Assembly: GCF_018294505.1 (NCBI RefSeq)
Contig: NC_057800.1
Span: 471,802,955-471,866,954, forward strand
DNA length: 64,000 bases
Reading direction: 5' to 3'
Origin: Triticum aestivum
Taxonomy: Eukaryota > Streptophyta > Magnoliopsida > Poales > Poaceae
Below are positions 35,269 through 45,664 of this stretch, piece by piece. Numbering within the stretch: position 1 is the first letter of the stretch; every line of letters begins with the position of its first letter. The notes below the pieces were generated by a model. That model was given only the letters and a program-made list of their open reading frames with translations. It was not told where the DNA came from and made no database searches. A program made the position numbers and the translations under genes.

Positions 35269-36412
35269 TCATAGCTTTCGGGATGCCATGAATACCGCAT
35301 AAGCTATCTTTTGATAATGTGGGTACCATGACTTGCATGGAGCGAGGATAGTGGATACATAATATACCGGCTTTTGAAGGGGGAATTTATGTCCGTCCGC
35401 TTCTCGTTCGACGACGAGCACTGCGCTTACAACCTGATGAGTTGCCGCAATGTACAACAACATTGGTTCGCCGATGTTTGGCATGGCCAGGATTGGGTTG
35501 GTTTCCAGGATGGCTTTTATTTCTTCCAATCCGGCTGTGGCAGCATCCATCCACTCGAAGTGTTCGGTGCGCCGAAGGAGGTGATAAAGGGGTAATGCCT
35601 TTTCTCCTAAGCTGGAGATAAAACGGCTTAGAGCCGCCACACATCCAGTTAATTTCTGGATTTGTTTGAGGTCTGTTGGGGTAGCCAACTATTATAGAGC
35701 TCGGATTTTGGCCGGATTAGCTTCAATTCCTCTACTGGAGACAATGAAGCCCAGGAGCTTTCCGGCCGGTACGCCGAAAACGCATTTTTCTGGATTGACC
35801 TTGATATCGTATTTCGGAGGTTGTCGAATGTGAGCCTCAAGTCGTCTATTAGAGAGTCGACGTGCTTGGTTATGATGACCACATCATCTACGTATGCCTC
35901 TACTGTTTTGCTGATCTGTTTCTATAGACATGTCTGAATCATGCGCTGATATGTTGCGCCGGCGTTTTTGAGCCCGAAAGGCATTGTGTTGAAACAGAAG
36001 GGGCCGTATGGTGTGATAAATGCCGTTGCAGCTTGGTCGGACTCCGCCATCTTGATTTGGTGGTAGCCGGAGTATGCGTCGAGGAAACACAATGACTCGT
36101 GTCCTGCGGTAGCATCGATAATTTGATCAATGCGGGGGAGGGGAAGGGATCCTTTAGGCAGGGCTTGTTGAGGTCCTTAAAATCGACACACATGCGCTAG
36201 GATTTGTCCTTCTTTGGTACCATCACCAGGTTTGCTAGCCAGTCCGGGTGTTTTATTTCTCTAATGAATCTGGCCTCTAATAACTTGGCTAGTTCTTCTC
36301 CCATAGCTTGTCTCTTAGGTTCAGAGAAACGCCGAAGAGTCTGCTTGACCGGCTTGAATCCCTTTAGAATATTGAGGCTGTGCTCGGCCAACCTACGTGG
36401 GATTCCTGGCAT
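35269..36412 (-). pseudogene. Fatima-type element 1 reverse transcriptase
   Basis: In order on the minus strand: RFIREIKHPDWLANLVMVPKK (36412-36197), a TAG at an expected Trp, MCVDFKDLNKPC...DPFPSP (36193 on), a shifted frame with the LDAYSGY-like site, and the EAYVDDVVVITKH catalytic block (about 35910-35870). Then the thumb and connection: IQKLTGCVAALSRFISSLGEKALP and LYIAATHQVVSAVLVVE (35688-35269), ending KPVYYVSTIL. Several frame changes and stops. Confidence 0.83.
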
Positions 36413-36460
36413 GTCTGAGGGGTGCCAAGCGAATATGTCCCAACTCTCGCGTAGGAACTC

Positions 36461-37278
36461 TCATAGTGCAGCGTCCACGGCGGGGTTTAGCTGTGCCCCG
36501 ATGGAGGCTATTTTTGTACGGTCCATTGGGTGGACTTGGTATTTGACTATTTCATCCGCTGGTTTAAAAGAGGTGGACTTGGATCTCTTGTCAAGTATCA
36601 CGTCGTCCCTGTCCACTGTGGAGCGTAGCGTAGTTAACTCCTCGGCCGAAAGGGCTTCGGATAATGCCTCGAGGGCCAATGCAGCTGTTTTGTTTTCGGC
36701 GCAGAGTGTTGTGTCTGGATCACTAGCGAGAGTGATGATTCCGTTGGGCCCGGGCATTTTGAGCTTCATGTACCCATAATGGGGTATGGCTTGGAAGATT
36801 GTGAACGCTTCCCGTCCTAAAAGGGCGTGGTATCCACTACTGAACGGGGCCACTTAGAATGTAATTTCTTCGGACATATAGTTCTCCGGCGTGACCACAT
36901 TAGTGTGATTTTCCCGGCACAGCGTGCTTCCCGGCTGGGGATGATTCCTCTGAAGGTTGTGCTGCTTTGCTCAATGTGGTTCCAATCTATTTCCATTTTT
37001 TGAAGAGTTTCCTCATAGATGAGGTTCAATCCACTGCCGCCGTCCATGAGTACTTTGGTGAGTCGAAAGCCGTCCAAAATTGGACTGAGGACCAGTGCAG
37101 CTGGTGCTTGGGCTGTTTGGAATTTAGGTTCCTCACTGGCATTGAAGGTAATAGCCGTGTCACTCCATGGATTCATTGCTGCCGCATGGCAGATTTCGGC
37201 GAGGCTGCGGAGTGTTCGCTTGCGCCTATTATTTGATGCGAAGGTATCGAAGACTGATAATACCGTATTGTTATCCAC
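36461..37278 (-). pseudogene. Fatima-type element 1 protease
   Basis: Aspartic protease with the site KVLMDGGSGLNLIYEETL near 37050-37000, preceded by conserved LSPILDGFRLT. A frame change near 36870 leads to SSGYHALLGREAFTIFQAIPHYGYMKLKMPG. The tail runs to a TGA at about 36461-36463, where Arg is expected before EFLRESW. It belongs to the same polyprotein as gag and RT. Confidence 0.8.
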
Positions 37279-37332
37279 AGGATGATGCTCTGTGGTATTT
37301 GGGATGAGAAGATCCTCACCACTTTAGGCCAC

Positions 37333-38175
37333 CTACCGGAGTACCCAACATGCTCTAAGGCTGTGTGTTGGTGTGCTATCCGCTGTACTATGAATTTTGC
37401 AGGGGCCGTTGAGCCATCCCTCCAATACGGTTCCATGCACTGTAGAGGGTTTTTGTTTCTTTGTAACTAACTCGGGTGTCTTATGATAGTGCACCCTTTT
37501 ACTTCGGACTTGGTGTATATTCCGAGCCGGATTATCCCAAAATTTCATTTCGGTTTTCCAGGCGCTTTCCATCGCACAGTACTTTTGTACTATGGACGCC
37601 AAGTCAGCGAAGCATGATATGTCACGGTGACTTAAGGCGTTAAGGATTCCCTTGTCTATGCAATTATTGCCGAAAAATGAGACTGTGTCTGCCTCGCGAT
37701 AGTCCTTAACCTTGTTCATCACAAGGAGGAATCTGGCCCAATAATGATGTACTGTCTCATGGGGCTCTTGCCTGATGTGGGAAAGATCGTTTATGTCTGG
37801 GTGGGTGGGTGGATTTGAGTCCGAACCCCTACCCGCTCTGAGACCCAGGGGCCAAGGAGTTTCCGATCTTGGAAGTTCGGATTCCGGGATGTTGCCCGAT
37901 AAGTCTGGCCTGCTACCTGACTCTAGGTTCAGGGCTTGGGTGATGTTCTCCCGTAAACGGGTATCTGGCTTGGAGAGTTCAGGAATCCGGACATAGTTAG
38001 TCCTCAAGATAGAGGAAGAATCGCCGCATTGTTCCTCCACCACCGCAATATGATGGGTGACTGGTGGAGAGTTAATCTCCCTTTGATCGGGTTTAAGCCC
38101 AATCCGATCATAGTCTGTAGCGACCCCCAGGGCGGCGATATGATCCAAGAGCTCGTTTAGGGAAGAGAGCTTCAT
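37333..38175 (-). pseudogene. Fatima-type element 1 gag, internally shortened
   Basis: 280-codon open frame. It begins MKLSSLNELLDHIAALG, typical of the N-terminus upstream of gag in this family. Then it jumps at about residue 150 into the late capsid block INDLSHIRQEPHETVHHYWARFL. Compared with element 2 (50522-51829), the central block before that point (SYDGTMDPTVWIEDF...LKGPARHWL) is missing. The C-terminus holds the Cys/His segment GPCKIHSTADSTPTHSLRACW, a knuckle-like site. Confidence 0.75.
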
Positions 38176-38376
38176 TGGTCCATCTGCTCGGCAAATTCCG
38201 AGCCGACGTGGAGACTGTTTTTGATGACCTAAGAAGTCATCGTCGGTGCAGCGGCCGAGCGAGCGGTCATGATGAAAGTGCCTAGCCGGAGAGTTTGGCC
38301 GACAGCCAGGGCTCCCCCGGCGGTAATGTTGTTTTTAACAACGAGACAAGGCATCCTTCCTTATGGCGACGGTACA

Positions 38377-38401
38377 GTGGAACTCTCAATGAAAGCACCA
38401 A
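38377..38401 (-). promoter_or_regulatory. Primer site of Fatima-type element 1
   Basis: The minus strand reads TTGGTGCTTTCATTGAGAG directly after the 5' LTR. The identical text follows the LTR of element 2 (53259-53283). Confidence 0.65.
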
Positions 38402-38860
38402 TGTCGGTGTCAAAACCGATGGATCTCGGGTTGTGCGTCTAAGGCGGATGACAATAGGAGGCAGGGGACACGATGTTTTACCCAGGTTCTGGCCCTCTTG
38501 ATGGAGGTGAAACCCTACGTCCTGTTTGATTATTCTTGATAATATGAGTAGTACAAGAGTCGATCTACCACGAGATCAGAGAGGCTAAACCCTAGAAGCT
38601 AGCCTATGGTATGATTGTATGTTGTCCTACGGACTAAAACCCTCCAGTTTATATAGACACCGGAGGGGGCTAGGGTTACACAGGGTCAGTTACAAAGAAG
38701 GAGATCTACATATCCGTATTGCCAAGCTTGCCTTCCACGCCAAGCAGAGTCCCATCCAGACACGGGACAAAGTCTTCAATCTTGTATCTTCATAGTCCAA
38801 CAGTCCGGCCGAAGGATATAATCCGGCTGTCCGGATACCCCCTAATCCAGGACTCCCTCA
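38402..38860 (-). repeat. Fatima-type element 1, right LTR (5' LTR)
   Basis: 459 bases; shares the CTATATAAA minus-strand TATA box (38648-38656). Shorter than the left LTR because the GGGTAGGGGGTCCCGAACTG-like segment is lost. Ends CTCCCTCA at the return to the Copia accessory ORF. Confidence 0.9.
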
Positions 38861-41800
38861 TCCCTCAAGGCCAAGTTCCTCAGCAATGCCCTCACAGCCA
38901 GAATCTTCAAAGCCCTCAAGGCAAATTCCTCATGCTGCTCCTGCTCCTCCCAAATCCTCAGCTCCTCAAAAGTCCTCAGCAGCTCCTCCAAAGTCCCCAG
39001 CTGCTCCGACAAAGTCCTCTGCACCACGTGCCAAAGGACCATAGGCGTCTCAATTGCCTCGGGAGCTTCAGTTAGTTCCTCAACTTTACCCAATTCTTCA
39101 ACGGGACCCTCTCTGCTGAAGACAAAGGCCACTGCTGGACGAGGTCCTCGCCCCAGTCCTCAGAAGAAGCAGGTCACCTTCCAAGTGCCATCTGAAGAAG
39201 ACACGACTGATGATGAAGAACTTGCTGAGATCATCAAAGATAGGCAAGTCAGGGCCGCTAGAGCCAAAGGCACAAATGTGCCACTGCTTTTGGATCCAAA
39301 GTTGATCCTCGAATACATTGATGTTTGGCACAAGGACCCCAACACTCCCATACCTGACTTCAAGCTGACTCCTGGCCAAAGTCACATGCTGACCCACTTC
39401 ATACAAGAAGAAAAATGGAAATATGAGAAGGCCAGGAAGATCAAGAAAGCGCAGTACAAGAAGGAGCGCTATCTAAAGAAAAACGTTGTCTCTATGACAA
39501 CTGAAGAACTTGTCACTGTTCAAACTGAGATCAGGAAACTCAGTGATGAATTTGACACATATCGCGCTGATTGGCTTGGAGCCAAGGTTCGCTTTGTGAG
39601 ACTTGCTGATAACCTTACCTCAAATGTTGCAGCCCTAATGCAACAGGAAATTCCTCAGGCTTAAGCATCTGCTCAGCCAACTGAAGAACATTCCAGCACC
39701 GCTGATGACTTTCAGGCTGCTGAAGAAAATGTGAGTTCCAGGGATGATGACTACATTCCAGCCGCTGAAGAAATTGCCAGGGCATCCACTAGTGGTGCGC
39801 CTGAAGAAAGTGAAGAAGTCAAGGCAACTGCATCAGTTGTGCCTGAAGAAAATCAACCAGATTCCTCTGCTCCTCCTGCGCCTACACCAACTCCGATCCT
39901 TCCATCTGCATCAGATGTGAAGAAGACCAAGGCTACGGAGTGTGGAGCTGTGAAGAAAAGGAAAGCATCAGCTACTTCAGATTCTTCAGCTCCAAAGAAA
40001 CTGAAGTCTATGACAAGTTCGTTTGAAAATCCCATTGATGTTGTTCCGATCTCTACCATGCCATCGAAGGACCTTGTTCCTTTTGATGAAGAATATGTGA
40101 TCCCCAGCGGATCTAATGAAGAAAATCCTTCTGCTGCTTCATCAGAGCAGATGGATGAAGAAATTGAAGCGGATCAAATCCCTTCAACACCAGTTACTTC
40201 CTTGCCTATGCCTCAGTTCACTGCTGAAGAGGCTGGTGTTGAAGAAATGGAAGATGAAGATGTGGACATTGGCTGCTCCGCACCAGTGATGAATGATGAA
40301 TTCTGAGAAAGTCAGCATGCCAACTCTCCAATGTTCACACCTTTACTGCAAATACCTCAACCCCCTGTCCAAACTGTTCAAATGAGATCTAAGCAAACTC
40401 ACCCAACTTCATCTGTACGTGAAGAAATTCCAGCCACTAGTGCTGAAGAAACTGCTGCTGCTCAACATCTGAAGACTCAGACTGCCACTGAAGAGGAACC
40501 AGAAATTCCTCAGCCTGAAGAACCCGAGATTGCGATTCCTGAGGTTGTGATGCAACTCACTGACACTCCTCTACCCAAGACAAAGGATCCATTCTCCAGG
40601 AAGCAAAAATTCAAGGCTGATGAGTTCTTCGGCGAGCACGTATTCTTCACAGACTACAACCCCTATGACTCTGCTCGCATTAGGAAGAGGCGTTTCTGGA
40701 CTGCCAGCCAGGCTAATTTCTATTCCTCAGTGCTGTTCAACAAAAACAAAATCTTCTACCATGAGCACATTCCTCACATGGATATGGAATCTCTGTCGTG
40801 CTTCGTGCGAGTCCTCAGTGTTCTTCACGACGCTGAACTGTTAAATTTCTGCACTGACATCTGTGATTGGAATGAAGAACTCATTCTTCAATTTTATGCG
40901 ACGCTGCACATCACAGGAGATTCTGAGGATGTGAATTCTTGGGTGCTGGACTGGATGTCTGAAAATACTCACTACACGGCACCAGCTACTGAATTGCTTT
41001 GTGCCTTACCACTCAGTCCTCCCCTTGAAGCTGCTCATTGCGCCTACAGTGAACCTGAGCTTACAAACCACTACATGCAAGTTTTGATGAAGCCTTTGAA
41101 GCCAGGTCAGGCCCCACGAACCAAATTCCTCGTGAAGGAATTACTATATGTGCCCAGAACTGTCTATCGCCTTCTGACAAGGACAATGAGTCCGATCAAA
41201 GGCCACGACTCATTTGATGAGGAAATTGTTGGCATCAAGAAGAATCTGGTATTCAATATCGTTCATGGCATTCCTATCAATCATCACGATTTCTTCCTGA
41301 GGACTCTGGCAAATGTTGCATTTTCTCCGTTTGAGCTGAAGCCTTATGCACCCTGGATCATGAGATTCCTCAGGACAAGGACTTCCCTCAACTATAAAGC
41401 TGATTTTCAGAATCACCTCAGCTACTTGCCCCCGATTGAAGTCCTCAAGCGGACCTATTCCTCAGTTGACGAAAAGGGCAAGGCACCAGCTGTTATAGAT
41501 GAAGGCATTTGTCCATTGGATGGTCAGTTTCGCAAAGCTGCATCTTATTCCACCAATGATGACTCTGCCACACATGACTCTGCCAATGCACCCAAGTCTA
41601 CTCCTCAAGCCACTGCTCCTCGTGTGATGACTGACCGTGAGCTTCTGCTGAGTCTTCACTAGAAGGTGGATCGAAACCATAAATGGGTTAAGCGTCAGTT
41701 TGGTTCATTTCTTCACAACATGACTGCTACACACAATCCAGTGAATAAAAACCATTACTACCTGCATGAAGTTTTCGGTCGCACCTGGGCCATTCTGTCA

Positions 41801-42025
41801 CATCTGTATGGTGAAGAAGATCTCAAGAACATGGGTCTCAAGGAAGATTTTGACTGTTCTGCACCTCCTCTGAAGAAATTCAAGAAGGTCAAGGTTCCTT
41901 CCTTGGTGGCCAGCTCCTATTCTTCATCGCGCGACACCGATGAGCATGAAGAGTTGGACGACACTGCAGCAGGTTCTTCCACGACAAACGACCCCAACAA
42001 TGCTGGCGCTCCTTCATCAACATGA
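38861..42025 (+). pseudogene. Copia 3' accessory ORF, main part
   Basis: One frame of 1055 codons from the insertion point to TGA 42023-42025, broken by only three stops: TAA 39662, TGA 40304 and TAG 41660. Each is explained by a single C-to-T change in a Gln or Arg codon. The first 60-70 codons read better in the next frame (Ser/Pro/Lys-rich), so there is also a one-base shift near 39045-39110. Features: acidic/Lys coiled-coil-like part (39185-39660), Ser/Glu-rich linker with a KKRKASATS basic patch, then a folded domain (about 40590-41450) including FFGEHVFFTDYNPYD, RRFWTASQANFY and LQFYATLHITG. This resembles the putative plant transposon/ATHILA ORF1-like domain, from memory. Near the end lies DRNHKWVKRQFGSFLHNM. 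A related domain is in the ORF at 55926-57349. Confidence 0.65.
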
Positions 42026-42543
42026 TATTCTTCAGGGGCGTTAGTCCTCATTTTCGATCCTTTTGGTCATTTGATGACAAAGGGGGAGAATTTTGAGTTA
42101 GTCTTCAAGCGAGTCTGTCTAATGGGCATTTTTTTGCTAAGTTACAACTCTCGTTCTTCTGAAACTTTACTGGATCAAGTTCTAAACTTAAACCCGATGG
42201 TGCTCTGATACTCTTGACGCTTTTTCTGCATGCTTATTCCTCATATATGTTAATGCACGCATGTTGAATTACATCAGTCACCATATTTCATCATGCATTT
42301 CAAATTCTTCACTATGATATGTCAAATGCGTGTACGAACTACAAGATATAGGGGGAGATCTCCATGATTCTACTCTTCAAGTGTGCAATGTTTCAAAAGC
42401 AAATTCCTCACCATGTACATATTCAAGGGGAGTGCTCCTATATTTTGCAATCAAATTCCTCAATATCAGTATTTAAACTTCATATGTTTATCCCCGTTGA
42501 AAACTTAACCTATATTGTCATCAATCACCAAAAAGGGGGAGAT
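42026..42543 (+). other. 3' untranslated stretch and polypurine tract of Copia element
   Basis: A/T-rich non-coding DNA with an internal AAAGGGGGAGAATTTT at about 42080. It ends in the tract AAAAAGGGGGAGA (42530-42542), two bases before the LTR. The same A-run plus GGGGGAGAT precedes the LTR of the Copia element at 55403-55419 (minus strand). Confidence 0.7.
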
Positions 42544-44049
42544 TGTAAGTGCATCTAGTGCCACTTAGTGCTTTTGGTGTATTGAAGACTTATAGGTTAA
42601 GGGACTAATGTGTTTTTGAGTGTACACAGGTCTATAAGTCTATGAGGAGTTTGATATTTACAGAAAAAGTCGACCCCTAAAAATGAGTTCTTCGACTGAG
42701 ACTTTGGATTTCTGGAGACTTTCTGAAGACTTTGAAAGTGAAGAAATTGGTGTGACCTTGAAGACTTGGTATTCATTTGAGGAACATGAAGCGTGAAGAC
42801 TCTTGTTTTTGTAGTTTCATTTTGTCTTTCTTGAGTCTTAGGAAACACCGTACTATTAAAGGGGGTCGAGGAAATACTAAGGAAAAATTTCCATGTGATG
42901 CTCAACTCAAAATCCTACACCTACCAATCCCTTTGAGTGAAGCCATTGGAAGTCTCATACAGTTCAGTCATATTCTTCAGTGACGGAGACGAAGTTCTTC
43001 TTGTCTCTGAGGAATTTGTTCTGACTGAGGAGTTAGGAATTCGCCAGTGCGGATTGCCTACACGGTGAGAAACATGATAGCCCTGAGGATTTTGCTACTC
43101 AAAATTCCAACCGTTGCTGTGCTATGCGCCAGCTGTCCCAAAATATCTACCCACCTAACGGTCATATCATTGAAGGGCATTTATGTCTTATCATGTCGGG
43201 CTGCTCCCTAGGCTATAAATAGCCGCCCCCTACAACCACTAGTTGGTTGGCTGCTCCGAGAGAAACAGACACTTGTCATTTGAGAACATCCCACCCTTTG
43301 AGGACTTTGAGCGAAAATCATCAAGTGAGGAAAACCCAAACCCAAACACCTACAAACCCAAAGTGATTGAGCATCAGTGAAGAGATTGATCCTACATGGA
43401 TCCGACACTTGTTACCTTTGAAGACTGTGCTTCTTCCAGACAGTTAGGCGTCAAGGTCTAGAGCATCCAAGAGGAATTGTGGATTGCCGAGTGACCAAGT
43501 TTGTGAAGGTTCGGAAGTCACCTGAAGACTTACCACAAGTGATTGAGCGAGGTCCGTGTGACCTTAGCTCAAGGAGAATACGGTGAGGACTATGTGTCTG
43601 GGACTGGGTGTCCTCAGGTTTAATACCTAGCTGCTCCAACCAGACGTACAACTGAGACAGCAGTTGTAACTCGTCTACCAAATCATTGTCTCCACCAAGC
43701 TTACTGGTTCTATTTCCTCAACTCTTTCACTTCCTCATAACTGTGTTGAGTGCTTGTTCATATCTGTGCTTGAAGACTTTGACTAAAGACTTTCTCAAAT
43801 TCCTTAGTTCAATTTCTTCAGTATGTTTGTCTTCATCCTGTGTTATCATGTGCTTATGTTTCCTGTACTCTGTGCTTGTCTTCATTTCATCATGATGACT
43901 ATGCTTGTGTTCTGTTATGTTTACTTTTGAGTACTTATTCCGCTGCTAGTAGTTCTTAGCTAAGGAAGTTCCTCACCTGCAAATTCCTCAGTGAAGAATT
44001 CATAAAAATCGCCTATTCACCCCCCTCTAGTCGATATAACGCACTTTCA
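42544..44049 (+). repeat. 3' LTR of Maximus/SIRE-like Copia element
   Basis: 1506 bases from TGTAAGTGCATC to CACTTTCA. A TATA box CTATAAATA is at 43213-43221. It abuts the polypurine tract on the left and cuts into the antisense gene of a family-B Gypsy on the right. The expected target duplication would be CAGAG (44050-44054), whose partner is not in the window. Confidence 0.82.
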
Positions 44050-44464
44050 CAGAGATGTGACCCTCGCTGACACGGAGGAAGAAGAAATGGCGCAGGAGCG
44101 CCACGGACGGCATCACGCCCAGGTATGCCTCACAGTAGTAGGCAAAGATGGACAGGAGGAGGAGAGAGTTGGGATGGAGATGCAACGCTTGCAGCCCATA
44201 GTGGTCAAGGACTTCATTGAAGAAATCAGAGAAGGGAGGAACCAACCCGACGACAACGCTGCTCGAAAATAAGGGAAAGAAGGTGCTCCACTTAGGCTCT
44301 GGCTCGTCGGAGGCAAGTCGGAGCTCCGTCTTCCCCCACTCGTTGCTCTCTCCCGCCGTCAACAGGCGCACGGAGGCAAGGCTCTTCTCCGTGACAGTGG
44401 GCGCCTCAAGAGCGGGCTCGTACCAAGCCGGGGCCGAGGAAGTCCTGACGTTGCGCGACACCAT
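44050..44464 (-). pseudogene. Antisense accessory gene of family B copy 2 (Transposase_28-like)
   Basis: Starts at ATG 44462-44464 (MVSRNVRTSSAP) and runs on the minus strand until the Copia LTR cuts it at 44049, about 138 codons. Residues about 70-130 match the helical signature of the Fatima-type accessory genes: LVPPFSDFFNEVLDHYGLQ, then LLLLSIFAYYCEAYLGV and LLRHFFFLRVS. It occupies the same place relative to the 3' LTR as the B3-like gene in copy 1 but is unrelated to it. Function unknown. Confidence 0.6.
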
Positions 44465-44759
44465 GGGCGGCAGATGCAGAGCAAGGCCGAAACAGATCTG
44501 TAGGTAGCGGCGGCGAAGAGCAAGAAATGGGATATGGAGCGAGGCAAGGAAGAAGCAATGAAGGCAAGTGCCGCCCGTGCCAGCCTTTTGTCAGGTCCAG
44601 TAGTTGCCGAGGCAACGTGGGGAAGCGGAGATGCCCCCATCCAATCAACCGCCACGCGTCAACCGAGGCCGTAGGCTTTTGGGGCCCGCGGTGCTTCGAG
44701 CTTGACACTTGGCTTCGCCGCGAAGCCAAGCCCGTGCGCACCTTGGGCCTGGTGGATAC

Positions 44760-45655
44760 TGTCGGTGTTCTGGGAATGGGGGTTCCCATACTTGCCTGCC
44801 TGCGGTCCGTGGCATGGCGGAGCCAGCAGGCCGCACGACCCATCTTCACCAACAAAGCATCCAAGACCCTCGTGAGGGTCCAAGCCTCGCGAGGCGGATG
44901 ATGCAAGACCTCCTTTGGAGTGGCCTAGCTAGGCAAGCTCATGAGGAGTAGAGATATCAAGGCGAGGCGAACCTCATGAGGCTCTCGTGACGTGAGCCAT
45001 CACGATCGACACCAGGCGGGCGCCAGCGCGCGCAGCATCCTTGTTTCCCCTTTGGTGCAAAGGAGGCAAGCGCAGCCGCGGAGTACCGAGGCCTTAGGCA
45101 AAGGTTGCCATTTTGGTGCAACAAGACCAAGACCATGGACTGCAAGACGGAGGTCATCGTGGAGCCCAAGACGGCGTCACCACCAGAGCTTTGTGCAGGC
45201 GAAGACTACTTTTTTCAGGATAGCTTGTACTAGCTGTCCCCCTTCAAATTAGCCCGCCATTTTTGGCTCCCTTCCCGCTCGATATTTGGGAAGAGGACCA
45301 GGGCCTCTATAAATAGGACTAGCCACCACCATAGTAGAAAGAGGGAAAGGGGGATCAGACCCAGAGACACCACAAGTTCATACGCGCAAGAACACCTCAA
45401 CCTCAGGAGGTTGTTCTTCCCTTGTATTGTTCATCATCAGCCCAAGAGGCAATCCACCACCACCACACTGGAGTAGGGTATTACACCATAATGGTGGCCC
45501 GAACTAGTATAAACCCCGTGTCTTTCCGTGTTGTGAGTTCGTCGAGTTCGTCCGCGAGATCTAGTGAGCTCGAGCGTTGATCGGTAGGAGGGGAAGACTT
45601 CGCACGCACCCCAGTGTTCGAACCTTAAGGGTTTGCCGGAACCCCACATCCGACA
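44760..45655 (+). repeat. Family B copy 2, 3' LTR
   Basis: 896 bases, TGTCGGTGTT to CGACA, with TATA box CTATAAATAG at 45307-45316. More diverged from copy 1 than the two copy-1 LTRs are from each other. Confidence 0.88.
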
Positions 45656-45664
45656 CGGGTATCT

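Larger units (their letters stand above)
20288..38860 (-). mobile_element. Fatima-type Gypsy element 1 (minus), carrying nested element
   Basis: Bounded by LTRs 20288-20760 and 38402-38860 (about 0.47 kb, TG...CA). Minus orientation follows from gag-pol on the minus strand, from the polypurine-like GGGGGCTAC next to the left LTR and from a TGG primer site next to the right LTR. About 10 kb remains without the nested element 21667-30270. Target duplications are not perfect: GCTCT on the left, TCCCT on the right, three of five matching. The element carries decayed gag-pol (33290-38175) and an antisense gene (21085-32463). It belongs to the Gypsy superfamily, probably the Tat-like branch; the name Fatima is from memory of the LTR start TGTCGGTGTCAAAACC. 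Confidence 0.85.
18787..44049 (+). mobile_element. Maximus/SIRE-like Copia element, 3' part, with nested insertions
   Basis: The element is recognised by its accessory ORF, polypurine tract (42530-42542) and 1.5 kb LTR (42544-44049). Excluding the nested Gypsy block (20288-38860), about 6.7 kb remains. No gag-pol and no 5' LTR is seen. The LARD border lies exactly at its left end, so the LARD may have inserted into it and the 5' half may lie beyond the window. The Copia element at 53853-61854 has the same order (accessory ORF, A-tract plus GGGGGAGAT, LTR starting TGTNAG), which supports the lineage call. Confidence 0.65.
44050..45655 (+). mobile_element. Gypsy family B, copy 2 (3' part only)
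   Basis: Part of an antisense gene (44050-44464), the same intergenic segment as copy 1 (about 44580-44700 matches about 29170-29300), and a 3' LTR (44760-45655). The left part is removed by, or lies beyond, the Copia insertion ending at 44049. Confidence 0.85.

Noticed and set aside
19102..42025. A host gene with a very long intron
   Set aside because: The TATA box, leader and long ORF look gene-like, but the 'intron' is a nested retrotransposon and the ORF ends in a polypurine tract and LTR.
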